Source: Lepidonotus clava (Eukaryota > Annelida > Polychaeta > Phyllodocida > Polynoidae). From it: 64,000 nt of DNA. Under the pieces are notes generated by a model. That model did not search any database, was not told the origin of the DNA, and worked only from the letters and a program-made list of their open reading frames with translations. Shown piece by piece: positions 24,083 through 37,924 of this stretch. Made by a program: the position numbers and the translations under genes. Location of the stretch: positions 32,903,927 through 32,967,926 of the forward strand of contig OW387136.1 in assembly GCA_936440205.1 (NCBI GenBank), written 5' to 3'. Position 1 is the stretch's first letter, and every line of letters starts with the position of its first letter.

Positions 24083-24971
24083 GGGAGCATATTTGGGAAA
24101 AGGTACCTAATGGCATTTTTGGCCATCCTGTGGCTGCTTGTTCTGGAGGTTTGTTCATATTATGAAACAATCACTTAACATGCAGCTAAAAGTTATGTTT
24201 TATAATGTTTCGGAAGTCCCAGGGATTCTTCTACTCTTTGTTTTATCATTCTACGATATTTAGTTCCTTCGCAATCTTATGTACAATATAGGCCATTATG
24301 CTCAATTTGGGCCAAATCTGGCCAAATCTGGCAGAAATTGACTCTTTGTTACATTAATCATGAAATATATGGGGAAAAAACTATTTTTAAAGTTATTTTG
24401 TGATAAATTTGGACTTACCTGAAATTTTCTAAAGATTCTCATGACATTTACTAAAAAATCAAAATTTTCATGTGCAATGCATCATGGGAAAATCAAAATG
24501 GAACGATTTTAGCCAAATTTCTGCGCATAATTTAGGTTAGCGAGTTACCATGGTTACGGTAAAAAGAATATAAAAAATGAAAAGAACATTTTTTCACAGG
24601 TAATGTAGAAAATGTTTTTACCTTCTCAAAACTGAAAACAGTGAGTGGAACAAACGCTCCTGTCAATAGTTATGGCACTTTATTCTCAGAAATAAGAAAA
24701 CTTAATTTCTTGATAAACATAAGAAACTTTAAGTCGCCACAACATGGAAGTAACAACAGCAATTGGGAATAAGGGGTTCTCAATGTACAAGAGGTGGGTA
24801 GGTTCATACATGTTTATCTCAGGTTCTATCAGGAATATTTCAAAATGGTTTGCAGCATTTGAAAGAGGAGGTTCTCTGCAATAAGAGTAATGCTGACACA
24901 TTTCCCCATGTTTCATGTGATTTTGTGACCTTATTAAATGTCATTAGGTACCTTTTCCCAAATATGCTCCC
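24083..24971. mobile_element. 890-bp MITE, copy 2
   Basis: It is a full-length relative of 10753-11644 in the same orientation, with the same GGGAGCATATTTGGG ends, a possible ATAT target duplication and only scattered substitutions and small indels. It also carries the inner TTTTTTCACAG|GTAATG. Confidence 0.85.
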
Positions 24972-25978
24972 ATATATGGTATGAAACCATATAATACAAG
25001 TAAATGGGAAATTAGGAGAGAAAAAAACCAATTGCAAATACAAACTAAAATACCGTTTCCGGGTAACTACTATGCTGTGTTCGATGATGTGATTAGTGAC
25101 CGATCGCGAGGCTAAAAACTAGCTTATGATTAAGAAATGAGAATACGTTGAAGGTGTAAGTGTAAAAAAAGCTCAAGGGGCTCCAACCAAGCTGAAACGT
25201 ATACCATACCAGACGTATAGGCCAAGTGACCCAGCACACAGTTTCCCTTCCGTTCTTAGATCTAAATCAATCCCTGTTCAGGACATTTTAACAGACATAT
25301 TGATAGATTGATCTTGACCCATTTTCTTCTTCAAAGGTCTTCTCGAGTGTCAATAATGTAACGTCAAGGTGTGAATAAATACTAAGAATCAAAGGATCGT
25401 TGAAAAAATGTTTCCTACTCATTCAGACAGTCTTGCTATGTGAACGACCATGCATACATTCACAATGCAGTTGGCATCTCAACAGGGGTAAACGCCTTCT
25501 ACATATCCTTGGGATTCCCTATCTTTCGACACCTAGGATACAAATTCGCGGTGATGGCGTCTGAAAGAGGTATGGCTAGTTGTTAAAGCATATACGTCCT
25601 CGTCAATTCAGTACCCACTCCTTTGCACACGGCGATCCCGTTTCAATGTTCCCACGTAAATAATCCCTATGTATAACGAGATAATAGCACACAACAGTTT
25701 TTGATTCATTGCTCATTTATGAAACCCACTGCACCAGATGGTGTTCCTTGCTCTTGGCATCCTTTAGAGGGAACAGCTGTTTGATAATCCTTTGATGAGC
25801 TGTGTTATACTTCGGTCCCTGGCTGGGATGAAGAGATTGAGCGATTTCCTCTGTTATTTATACCGTCAGGGTGAAGTAATTAAGGGGGCTGTGGCAGGTA
25901 GGACCGGGCCAATGGAGATTGATCAGAAAAGGTGGGAACGGACTGATACGTCTTTCATCAGACCATGGGCCCTTATGG

Positions 25979-26133
25979 TATACACCTTTTCCCATGAACC
26001 GGCGCGGTAAGACCTGCGCAGTGAACCCTCCCATAGAGGCCTGTTCCCAACGATTCCAATTGTAAGCCATATCTAATTGATTATTCAGGGCTATTCCGCT
26101 AGCAGGACGCCACTCTGTTGAAAAAGGTCTATA
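25979..26133. mobile_element. TATAGACC mini-MITE, copy 2
   Basis: It begins TATACACCTTTTCCC and ends GAAAAAGGTCTATA, with the shared inner CCGCTAG and GACGCCAC. The left end is more diverged than that of copy 1. Confidence 0.5.
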
Positions 26134-27690
26134 GCCCCTCCGCGAAACACAGTTTTACTGTAGAAAATACTCCTCCCGAACATAGAATGTTCACAACTAC
26201 GGTTTTATTTCAAAATCTACAGCAACCCTTTTCTAAATAGAAAAAGAAGACAATATTATTTCACGTTTGTTAAGAGCGCTCATTGCCTTGTCCTAAGTTG
26301 TCGATATAGTCTAGTAGGAGCGTTTCGGAGTCGAATATGTTTTACATGCACGATAATATAATAGATTACAGGCCTGTCATGACTAAAGTCGGCAAATATA
26401 TTAATAAAATATGTTATGAATTATATAATTTCGACATGATGTAGCTACACATGCATTGCTAGAAACTAAATGGTACCAGAAAAAGGTCGTTTATTGTGTC
26501 AAAAAATGTCACTGGATACGATGGAATATTGGATCCAGAGATGACAATGGGTGGTTTTAATGGATCGCAGTCTATATGAATGGGACGCCAGGTTGACGGT
26601 TTGAAAGCATTCAATAGAAACCCATTGCAACATGATCAAGGATCAGTAGGCCTATATAAATTTTGCATTTTGCACTTAGCATTTGTGGCAGGGCTGATTC
26701 GTTTAGCGAAAATAAAATTGATGGTAGAAATGCAATTTCGTTTCAACGGTAACAACGCAAAGGATCTAATATATACGAACATTAAAAGATATCCAATTTG
26801 AAATTAATATATCATAAAAAATGGCTTTCAGAAACAAGTCACTATCTATGAAGCGAACTTTTCCCACTTAGTTTCACTGTTGAGCTACTAAAGCTCTGTA
26901 TGTAGGCCCTAAGTGGTTAAATGTAATCTTGGGTAAAAGGTTGAAGCCAGAAGCCTCTTTCACTGACAGGAGCGAAGGGGTCGTATGTCAGTTGGATTAG
27001 GCTGGAACTTGGCCAGGAAATCTCTCAAGGAAAATCCTGATTAATTCTCTAAAAATCGACAGGCTGACGGCTATTGGAACTAAGCACAAAACCTTGGGTC
27101 CGGCTTTCCTGGTAGTCTTCTCAAGTATTGTAACAATAACATTTGTCAGAGTGTCTGTTTGTACGCAGATGTAAGTTTTCAGATTTTAGTCCGGTTTCAG
27201 ATGTTCTGACCTTAAATCTCTGATAATAACTCTTGGAAAGGAGTGTTTACCTTGGGTTTTATCACATTCTAGGATATTTTGAGATGTCCTTTTTAATGCA
27301 GATTCATATTATTCTTCGCGTTGTATTAAGTTTCACCAATGGTATAAAGTTTGATAGGCGAAGTATAGGATGGCTTTTTCTTTGAACAAGTGAAAGAGCC
27401 AGTTCACCCTATTATCACACATTTAATCTCCTGGTTCCTGTCCTATGCTTGGAGAGTGGATGCATGGGTTTCTTGTGAGAGGAGATTTTAGTTACATTTA
27501 GTTACGTGTAGATGTGTCATATGGCCTTTGACAATCTTTACATTAGAATGGATTTTGTGTCGTTATAATTCTTTAAAAATATACCTTAGATGTATTTTAC
27601 ATAATTCTCTTATAAGTTTATATGTATTTTGCTTGTATTCATGTTATTTGATTTAAATTTACAAGTTTCAGGATAGTTAAAACAATAATT
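26134..27690. other. Intronic stretch, no gene seen
   Basis: AT-rich unique sequence, becoming T-rich just before the tandem repeats. No exon supported. Confidence 0.5.
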
Positions 27691-27691
27691 A

Positions 27692-27918
27692 ACAACTTTG
27701 AGTTTTGGGCAACACTAGTGGGAGAGTGGAATCCAGGTGAAAGTCAATTGCCTCTCATGCTTTTAGCTGTGCGGCAGACCGGAACAGACTGCATCAGAAG
27801 TGTCAAGTAAACAACTTTGAGTTTTGGCCAATTTTAGTGGGAGAGGTGGAACCCAGGTGAAAGTCAATTGCCTCTCATGTTATTAGCTGTGGTTCAGACT
27901 GGAACAGAAGTGTCAAAT
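27692..27918. repeat. Two-copy tandem duplication of about 119 bp
   Basis: Copies start at ACAACTTTGAGTTTTGG (27692 and 27811) and share AGGTGAAAGTCAATTGCCTC and a GGAACAGA motif. The period almost equals that of the minisatellite next door, but the sequence is different. Confidence 0.75.
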
Positions 27919-27930
27919 CCCCTATGTACA

Positions 27931-29200
27931 TTCTGTTCTTATGGTGTGCCAAATGAGAAAAAACAAGTTCACAGTTTCAAATTTGTATAACATTTCTTCT
28001 CAATTCCAGCATTTACAGAAGTTCATCAGACATGTTTGTCAGCATGGCGGCCATGTTTTTATGATATGCAAAGTGCCCAAAAATGACTTCAACATTTTTC
28101 ATTTCCAAGAAATTTCTTTTCACTTCAAAGTTTTAGACAAGGTCATCAGGCATGTATTTCAGCATGGCGGCCATGTTTTTATGATGTGCCAAGTGTTAAA
28201 AATGACTACAAATTTTTTGATTTTCATGAAATTTCTTTTTACTTCCAAGTTTTAGACAAGGTCATCAGACATGGTTATCAGCATGGCCGCCATGTTTTTA
28301 TGATCTGCCAAGTGCGTAAAAACGACTTCAAAATTTTTGATTTTCATGAAATTTCTTTTTACGTCCAAGTTCTAGACAAGGTCATCAGACATGTTTCTCA
28401 GCATGGCGGCCATGTTTTTATGATATTCCAAGTGCCCAAAAATGACTTCAAAATTTTTAATTTTCAGGAAATTTCTTTTTACTTCCAAGTTTTAGACAAG
28501 GTCCTCAGACATGTTTATCAGCATGGCGGCCATGTTTATATGATTTGCCAAGCTCTAAAAAATGACTTCAAAATTTTTGATTTTCAAGAAATTTCTTTTT
28601 ACTTCCAAGTTTTAGACAAGGTCATCAGACATGGTTATCAGCATGGCAGCCATGTTTTTATGATGCGCCAAGTGCCCCAAAATGACTTCAAAATTTTTTA
28701 TTTTCAAGAAATTTCTTTTTACTTCCAAGTTTTAGACAAGGTCATCAGACATGTTTATCAGCATGGCGGCCATGTTTTTATGATGTTCCAAGTGCCCAAA
28801 AATGACTTCAAAATTTTTGATATTCAAGAAATTTCATTTTACTTCCACGTCTTAAACAAGGTCATCAGACCCGTTTCTCAGCATGGCGGCCATGTTTTTA
28901 TGATGTGCCAAGTGCCCCAAAATGACTTCAAAAGTTTTAATTTTCAAGAAATTTCTTTTCACTTCCAAGTTTAAGTCAAAGTCATCAGACATATTTTTCA
29001 GCATGGGAACCTTATTTTCATGATGTACAAAATGTCCAAAAGCTGCCGTCAATTTTCAATCTTTACAAAATTTCATGTTTTCTCTCTCCAAGTTTTTATA
29101 CGATCAAAATTCAGCATTGTGACTATGTTTTTATGATGTGGCAAGCATACAAGAACAAGCTCAATTCTTTAAAATCTCATGAAACTTTTTTTTCTCACTT
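27931..29200. repeat. 120-bp-period minisatellite, about ten units
   Basis: The AGCATGG landmark recurs at 28041, 28161, 28280, 28400, 28520, 28640, 28760, 28880 and 29000: one step of 119, otherwise exactly 120. Each full unit contains CATGGC(G/C)GCCATG followed by a TTTTTATGAT-type segment and TTTTAGACAAGGTC. Central units are most alike and outer ones decay, as expected from unequal exchange. Because 120 is divisible by three, a 262-codon frame runs through the array, but unit differences change amino acids freely. Confidence 0.9.
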
Positions 29201-32200
29201 TAGTACAGTACCTAAATAGGATATCCTTTTTTTGCACATGAGTTCCTTTTTGCCAATAAAAATCTTTTCTTTATACAAATATATGATTAACTTACAATTA
29301 TCTAATTCAAACTTTAGTACTTTCTTTTTCATTAACAGGCGAAGAATCTCGTTATTTTAATAACGATTTCAGTTCTAAACGAGATTATACAGTTGCACTT
29401 GTTCTATTGACCATGACTTACATGTCTGGTTTCAGTTCTACTACCGCGAAAACAAATTCATTGAAATGAACGTTCGATTAAATACGTTTTGGATTAGACC
29501 CACCAGCGCTCACAGAGTTTAGGAGGAGAGAGAACTACTAAAATAGTCATCACCTCACGCGCAATTATCGATATTAACACGTTTATCTCTGTCTTCAGAT
29601 CTTTCTGATAGAAGTGGCAAACCGAATCGTTGTCTGGGAGCTTATAGACACATTCGCCGGGCTCTACTGCTATTCGCAGATCCCCCGGCGTCTCCAGCGC
29701 CAAACCGTCATTGATGAATCGGCGGGGGAGGCGCGAGGGTCAGCCCCTCGTCTGATTGGTTAGTCGGCGGAAACGGGGGATGATGGTCGCGCCGCCCAAA
29801 GGTGGAAGCAACTACTTCCGGTTGGCTCGGAAGGCACATCGAGTTGGCCGAGGGATCCCCCGGTTGGTCTTTGGCCGCTGATGGGTGGAGGGGGGGGGGG
29901 GGGTGTGAGGGGTCAGTGAGGGGAGGGGGCGTTAGGGGAGATGGACTAAACGTGATGGATCCCTGTTGGTCACTGCTGGCCGAAGGTATCCACGTGAACA
30001 GCGGTAATGCATGAAACGTCAGTAAGCAAACGGTAACGATTGTTTTCAATATGCTGTATTGTAATTAGGCCCTGTATTCCACATAACCGATTATGATGCT
30101 CCCAATTTTGTGTTTGTTTAATTTTATTCGAAAATATGAGAATATGACCTTCCAACCTATATAACATTTGAAAGACGCCAGGAACGGTCCAATGAGCAAA
30201 CGGTAACGATTGCTTTCAATTTTCTACATTGTTATGAGAATAATTAATATGGAAAATGTTTGATATGGAAAATGTTTAGATTAAAGGATAAGTAGACCTA
30301 CTGCCACGACTGGTCCAATAAATGCTGAACATTCGCTGTTACTAGTATCTTGAGGTAATGTTGATCGAATATGTTGAATCTACGCGGCATGTTTATAATC
30401 GTCGCTAAAACAGATCGATGAATTCTTGGATTCCAGTTTTTGAGGTGTTTGATATCAGGACCATCCCGACCATCACCTCCAGCTCTTTGGTCGGCATTCC
30501 CAAGCATTTAGGGTGTAAGTGGCCTGTTCAATCAATACTTTTCATCCGCCATTTCATCTTTAGCCCTATCCCTCAAACACCCTTCTCCCCCACTCTGCTC
30601 CCTGTTACACATAACTCCTGGTCCTGTTCACAGACAATGGAGGACTCCTACAGAGGTATTCTCAGGATCAAACGCGACTCCTTATTACGACCAATCACGG
30701 CTCGTGTGACGGCTAATTGATCTGAAGGGGGAACTGCAGTATGGCCAAAGGGGGTGGAGAAGGGCACGGCAGGTGGTGCATTCAGGTTAAGGAATGCACT
30801 CTAACCTCTTCCATTTACTTAGGTTGATCCGCCTTTGTCCGACAAAAAAGGTAAAAGAAGAGACCGCGGGAATGTGCACCTAGAAGAGAGTGGTTAACTT
30901 GTAAAGAGGTACATCACTGCTGTAGGAGTGGGTACGCCCGCCTCAGGGGGTCTCAGCTGGGAGAAAGGAGGAGTCATGCTTCACTGAAGGCTCTCATTTC
31001 CCTACCCCATGTGATCAGTTTTCATCTTTTGTGCCAGGGGAATCACATCATATTGGCTTTGTGGGAGGGGTTCCGGGGTGAAGCTAGTATAAAGGGGCCA
31101 TTCAGGACTCAAAGCGGTGAGGGTCAGATGGAGTCTATTTTTGTAACACCTGTCTGCAGAGGGCCTGTTTGCTACTGTGACTGGTCTGCAGTTTCTTCTG
31201 CAGGCTTGTCAGACCTTCTCATTGATAACATTTCACATGTAAGTTAACAGGTTGAGTGGTGCATGTTTGAATAGTTATCTAAATGTACGTGGCCCCTCCT
31301 TCAGTGTAAGCATGTTCTTCAAAATAAAATTCAAACAAACATGGTGAAATTTCTTACTGTATTTGACATTGACATTCCAATGGAAATATTATGGTGTATC
31401 TATACCTAGAATGTACACAACATTCGATTTTGTATCACTCTGTTGTTTAACCCCTGAATGACTAACCTCGCCTCCCTGGGGCCCCAAACCTCAGCCCCAG
31501 ACGTGCAGACTTCCTATGGCTAGGTCGCGGTCAGTGGGGTATCGGTGTGGTCCCCCAGGCCTCACCGCCCAGACCGACGTCAGGTCGGGGCTCGGTCTGG
31601 AGGGGGCCGAGTCAGTGGGGGCAGACACAATGCCTTGATCCCATTTAGATGCCTGGTAGAGATACGATCATATCTGGAGCAGGGCCGGCGTTGGCCTTGA
31701 AGAGGTCCTTTGAGCTTTGGCATTCCAACTGCCATGCAGCGAGTTGCCACTGCATGCATGGTATATACATGTACGTTGATCGCACGTTAAGAAGTATTTG
31801 TGTGTGGCTATGGTAGCTATTCATCTTGTTTGCAAAATTGTTGTCGGTTTTATATTAAGATGCTAAGCTGCAGATATTCGCGGGATCTTTATTGAATGCA
31901 AAAAAAAGATGTTTCCATATTTAGATTATCATTACCCTTCGAGAATTGTTATTTTACCGACATGATAGGCAAATGGATGATTGAAAAGCTGCTATTAAAA
32001 ATGGGGCACAAGGAATAAATTGTAAAAAAAAAAGAAAAAATGAGAGAGATGTTCCACGGTAAAACGGAACATCTCGGGGGATTTAACTGATTGATTGCCT
32101 CATTAGAGTTGCAGAAAAAAAGGCGGTGAAAACAATGTCATTAAAGCCCTGGCATGCCGGCATTCAGCGGGGCCTTTGCACGCGTTTGGCGGCATTTGCC

Positions 32201-35200
32201 AACACTTCCCGCATTGTTCTGCCGCCAGGCTTTTTTCACCCGGCGTGTGATCGGTGGGGGAACAGCAGCGCCCCCTGACAATTAGTCCGCGTGGCCCTGC
32301 TGTGAGGTCATGCCATGTCGTGTGTGGGTGGCTTGTGGTCTCTGTCTGCAGGGATGTATGTTTTCGGATTGTAGTCTGAATTCCGATTTTCCGTTAGTGG
32401 CTGTTGCAATTAAATGACACTGGAACTGTAGATAAACATTGGCAAAGAGGCATCATTGAGTAGAAAATTGTATAACAATTAAACACTGTTAAAATTAATG
32501 GAAGTTTTGCATTCGTTAAATTCCGCTGATACTTTAGAGAAGTGTTCAGATATTTTTCAGACTTTTCAAACATATCTGAAAGGACTTGAAGAATAAAATG
32601 CTGATAGCTGAGCGACTATTTCCGATCTTTTTTCTTAAAAAAAAAAAAAAAAATCTCAACTGACATAGCTGTGTGTACAATTCAACCAGCACATTGCCTA
32701 CACATTTTGAAGTGCAATGTTTGTTGTTGTTATATAATTTAAGCAGGTTATGGGTTGCCTCCATTGCTGGCATATTGTAATTAGTGTGTGTCGGTTCATG
32801 CAACTAAAATCGGACAAACCTGTAGACGTTGCTAGGGTTTAATGGATATCTGATCATTTCAGTTTATATCACGTTTTATCCACAACTGGAAGTGTATATA
32901 GCTTTTCCTATTATCAGAGTATAATTATGCCCATATATCATGTGGGCGGCAGAGCATCCCCTTGTTGCACGAGATTGATGTATTGTCCAGGTAACCAATT
33001 ATTGACAGGTTGACTGGCGCGTGCAGAACCTACCTACATTATGTAGGCATTTTATGGCATCAGCAACAAGGACTTGAGGCACTGACCCATAGGCGCATCT
33101 ATAGTACCCTGTAAAACTAAACAGAGGCCTGGACGACGACGGATTAAAGTTTGATTCTGGAGTTATCCACAACCTGGAGGATCCGGACAGGAACCAGGGA
33201 AACCATATGGTCAGACCGAACAGGTAAAGGGATGGAATAGTTGACTTGTATATTGAAGCCCCTCGCTGTATACATGTACATGTATATTTGAAATAATGGT
33301 GTTTCAACCTTAATATTATAATCAATCAATTTCTGAACCATAAGCTAAATAAGGATTAATTTGATTAAGAGAAGCATTGCTTTCTGCATGGGTGCAGGTA
33401 TAATATCTGTCTAGGAAACCGGTTTCACCATATTTCTTTTTAAACGATTAAGGTTCATACCTTCACCTATTATGCTGCAGGTGTAATGAAGCTTAGACAT
33501 GCCATTTCAACGGAGTAGAATATTACCATGATTATATTTGAAAACATCTGTTGATGCTCCCAACATTACCATTTTGATTACATCTTGGGCGATGACACTA
33601 CCTTCTCAAACAATCACTCATAACATATTCAACTTTTTGATTCATCATTAACCTACATCACCTGTAGTAATACATGTTGTATTCTGAAATTGGTTTGATT
33701 ATATAAACCAAATACCTAGTCCTAGGCTTGCGTTCTAAATCACTGTTAAAAAAACGTCAACTGGACGTCCTTCATGAATCTTCGTGATTCAACATCCCCG
33801 CTTTACCGTAAACCGTAATAGGGTGAGATCTCCATAGGTGACTCGTTGAGTGGAAGAAGAAGCCGCTGCTCTCTTATCGCGGGTTATCCGTCAACCGCTT
33901 TTTACAAGGATTAGGCCGCCCCCACCTCACAAATCTGTTAACGGCCTTTGACGAGAACTTTCTCATCAAAAACTGACCTTGCATAAATAACTTTCAAATG
34001 TGCTTAGAAGATGAATCGCTGTCCCTGTTTGTGCGCAATCGCTGCGTATTGCATTACATTGAAAAAAGGAAAGCGCCGGTACTGGTCTGGGTGTTTATAG
34101 TGAGTTTAGTATCAAGAGAGGACCTGAAATTGATCCTGTGTTGGTCGGAGCAGTATGGGCAGGTTTATGACTATGAGGAAATCCAATGGCTTTACCCAGA
34201 AGCTGCTTGTCAGATATTAATAATTTAAAGGGACTCGGATAGCAATTGTGCATGTCATCCTGGGGAAAGGGGAGCTCTTAAACCGCTATAAAGACTAAGG
34301 GGGCTTTAAGAAACGTGAAATATGTATACTGGCTTATGGTTTTAGTTACAATATCATTTGAATTGGAGAACGGCACAGTTCCTTTTATGTCTGGCCATAC
34401 GGATGGCGTTGATTGTAAAGTCATATCCAATGAGTGCAGTGAATACTGATATCTTGATAAACACGTTTTATTCGGATTAAAGTACACATCGATCAGTGTT
34501 TAAATGGGACTAGTATATTGTCTAGGATGTTTAAATTTTAGGCTGTTGGCCGATTATTGATCATTCGGAATGGAATGATTATAAGTGGATTCTTGTCCGA
34601 GGGACAACTCTAAGCTTTAAGTAGAAGGATTACGATAAGTTAGCATTAGAAAAGAAAAATCTACTTTTCAGTGTTCTTTTCAAGGTGCAAATATGCATCT
34701 ATGAAAAGACTGATTAGTAAGCATTAAATTTTATAGGACATAACGACATTCTCAAGTAATAACCCTTTAACAGTCAAATGCCGTTAACATAATGGCAGAA
34801 GCCAAGTGAAGAGCTCGAAGCCACATAACTCAATCACCAGCCATTATAAAAACACGCCTCATTTACTTAACATACCCCTACATCTATTCTTGTATATATT
34901 TGATCAAGCCTAGAGGTTGGTGGGCGGGGAAGACAGGCATGAAATAGAGCTCAATTGGATTAGTGCGTTATCTTCACGCCGTGTTGGAGGTTGTCGTCTC
35001 CCCCGGAGGCCGCTATGTGTAGGGTACCCGGCCTTGGACCGCTCCCCTGAGCAGCTTACCGAACTGCTCAGGCCTTTGTCGAGAAGCTGTAGCCCCAGGC
35101 TGTCCGTAACATGATTGCATTGTAATTGCCTCGTATGCTACGCCTGATTATAGGCCGGTGAGTTGGCAAAGTCTAGAGGTTTCTTCGATCCCTTTTTCTT

Positions 35201-37923
35201 GCTTTCTTGATAAAGTGTGACTTAAATGGGAGCGCCCGTTGCTTGCAATTGTCTACAAGCAAAGCACCCAATTTTACTATCAGCTCAAAATCATAATGAA
35301 TATGTTCAGTTTCATTTTGCCAAGCTTCAATTTAAGATTCAAATGAAGATATTTGTACTGATAGTGATATTAGTTCGGAGTTTCTTGTATCTATTCTGGG
35401 AAGCGTCCTTGGTAGAAACTGGAGGTTCAAGAGACAAAGCATGCCTTGCCTACACAGCTACACCGAATTCCGGGGAAAAAACACCCAGGGCAATGGTCAT
35501 CAGTATACCCTGATATAAATGCCCCTTGCCGTCTACATTCCTCGTGCCGACCCCACCCCCTACCTACCTCCATCAGCCCCCGGCAGTTAAAAAGCCGACA
35601 GCCCTATAGCCGCCCTTCTCCGATAGCCCGCGCCCCTAAACAAACCCCTCTGATTTTTTCCTCCCTTTTCATCGGCTGCCGGCTTGGGTTTGTAATTCTG
35701 TCTGACGTGCCGAGGTTCGGTGGAGGATTAAGTAAGATTGCTCGGACGCCGTGGAGTTAGCAGGAGGTGAGTTAGGTGGGATTGGGGTATAACGGTGGGG
35801 GATAGGGCAAGGAAAAGGTGGGCCAGGGGGGTACAGAGGTACGGCCTGTGAGTTAAGGGGTGCGGATGGGTGTGTGTGTAGGCAGTTTCCTTACGAATAG
35901 ACCTGAGTAGGGCCGCCGACTGGCCCCTGGGCCAAACCCGTGTCGGGGTATGTTTTATGGATGAAGCCACACAAAAAAGGTAGTGGCTTCTCGCTGGAAG
36001 CCAGGAGTGGCTGACACGGTGCCTGGTCTGACCAGTGTCATGGTAGGCTAATATAAAATGGGCCCTGGCCGGCCAACAAAAACCACACCCACCGTGTCGT
36101 GTAAGGATACAAGCCCTGAATGGTCTATGGCTGCAGCTGCTTTAAGTTCGCGGACCTAATAATAAATCTCATACTTGGAATAATAGAGAGCATGGTATGT
36201 GTTGTACTAAAGGGAATGGATAGGCTCTCGGCGAAAACATGCCACTATAGAAACTAACGAACTATTCCACGGGAATGACTGATATCAATTCCTAATCAAA
36301 GTTACACTTTAATTAATTGCCGTACCCTGTTACTATGTTGGTCGATGAAATCAATTATTATTAAGATACTTTTAACAACGAAATGCCTAAAGCCTTGACA
36401 TCTTTAATTGAGAACCGAAATGAAGTGTTGCACTATCTACTTGTACCCGTAAATCCGATGATATTCTAATAAATGAAAAATTTGTGTAGGTGTATGTAAC
36501 CATGGAGCCCCAGTAAAAATAAGTGTTATACACCATAAAGGCCTATTACATATTACCCTAAACAGACTACCTGGCGCTATGCAAAACGCCCATTAAGCAT
36601 GTCAAACAGTGGGGGTGATCAGGGCTGGCAGATGTCGGGGTCATGTGCGGAGGTCAGTGGTCATGTCCTCATATGACTAACTACTCCATAGTACACACCC
36701 CATTTAACATCTCACATAGGCCTCCCATGGGGAGTGCAATGTACCCCTCACATGTTACCAACACCTACCATTCCCTTACCAAGGTAAATAACATTATACC
36801 TGTAAATGCAGATCCAAAATATGTGGTTCCCATTAAAATAGAACCATTCCCGGAGAAAACACAGTGGGGATACGGTGTGTACTACGTGCAGAATCAGCGT
36901 CAGATTGCAGTAGTATTTTTGTAGTAGAAATAAGTAGGAATACAGTGGTTGAGCAGTGGTAAATAAGTATATCTGAAATATTAGAATGAGATCACAATAC
37001 GTAGTATTTCAGTAGCTCATTTTAATATTTCGGACATACTGATTGGGGAAGTAACCACCGTATTTTGTTCCCGGATTTGTTTGACTTTGAGCAAAAAAAA
37101 ACAGTCATTAAGATGTAACCGTAGTTGCCATGCTGATAGATTCCTTATGACACAATTGATTTTTAACATCTTATTTCCATAAATTCACTGTCATATTTTT
37201 CCATATTCCCTGCTTATCATTTGAGGTAAAGGTATAAACGCCCCATTCCGTAGACGGGGTGATATTTCCATCTATAATACAATGCCAGGTGAACAGCAGC
37301 CTATTTGCGCCCACCTTCACTGATGAGGCTTACCCTAATTCTGACAGGCCCGTTCAGTGCCCACTTATTCGTCAATGGCTTTGGTAATTAGCCTCTGTGG
37401 GTTTGCATTTGCCATCAGTAATTAGGGTTTTAGGTCGCAGGGGAACGGCTATGTAGAAGATGCTGAACTAAACAGACAGAATGGGACACTCCTGAACTTG
37501 AAGCAATGGCTTCCTGAAGTCCTTGGTGAGGCAAACAAATCCGAGTTGTTGATGAAATGAGACATTCCGGGTTTTTTAAAGGGGCAAATCATCAAGGCCT
37601 CCAGGGAAGCAATCGCCCCAAACTGGGGGCCAGCAAAAAGGTTGGGTATTCATCTCACCCTTTTGTTGAGCGCTGTACTTGAAGTTATTCTTGGACATTT
37701 CCCTCAATTATTTGCTTTAAAACATTTCCTCGAACGCCACTTGTGAAATTTAATGTTTTTAAGCTATTATGAAAGAGGCAATTAACCAGTTGCCTATGCT
37801 TAATCGTTTAAGGTTACTTTGAGTACAATAAAAGCTATAAACAACAGTTGTAAGGTTCCATTGTGTTACCCTACTTGCCATTGGTAATAATGGTTGTTCA
37901 TGCAATTTTGATGAACTGTGCAG
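29201..37923. other. Long intronic stretch with several islands, no gene seen
   Basis: It contains a 14-nt G tract (29890-29903); a direct repeat of AGCAAACGGTAACGATTG (30025 and 30195); a GC-rich island at 31460-31620; a candidate enhancer at 32090-32330 (AACAATG beside ATTA, and GCGCCCCCTG); a 10-bp hairpin GAGATGTTCC/GGAACATCTC (32046-32075); a 17-nt A tract at 32638; GC-rich sequence at 34910-35970; and paired TAATTAG motifs with a TTTGCAT octamer half at 37385-37430. Motif functions are inferred. Confidence 0.45.
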
Positions 37924-37924
37924 T

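Noticed and set aside
28186-28974. 262-codon open frame with 40-residue repeats
   Set aside because: It exists because a 120-bp unit is divisible by three. Differences between units change residues freely, and a one-base slip between early units changes frame, so protein selection is not supported.
29708-30049. Minus-strand 113-codon frame with a signal-peptide-like start and proline-rich body
   Set aside because: The proline run comes from a 14-nt G tract and GC-rich low complexity. No splice or promoter context was seen and no family is recognised.
30798-30830. CTCTTCCATTTACTTAG|GTTGAT as another recursive site
   Set aside because: The acceptor half is good, but GTTGAT is not a credible donor.
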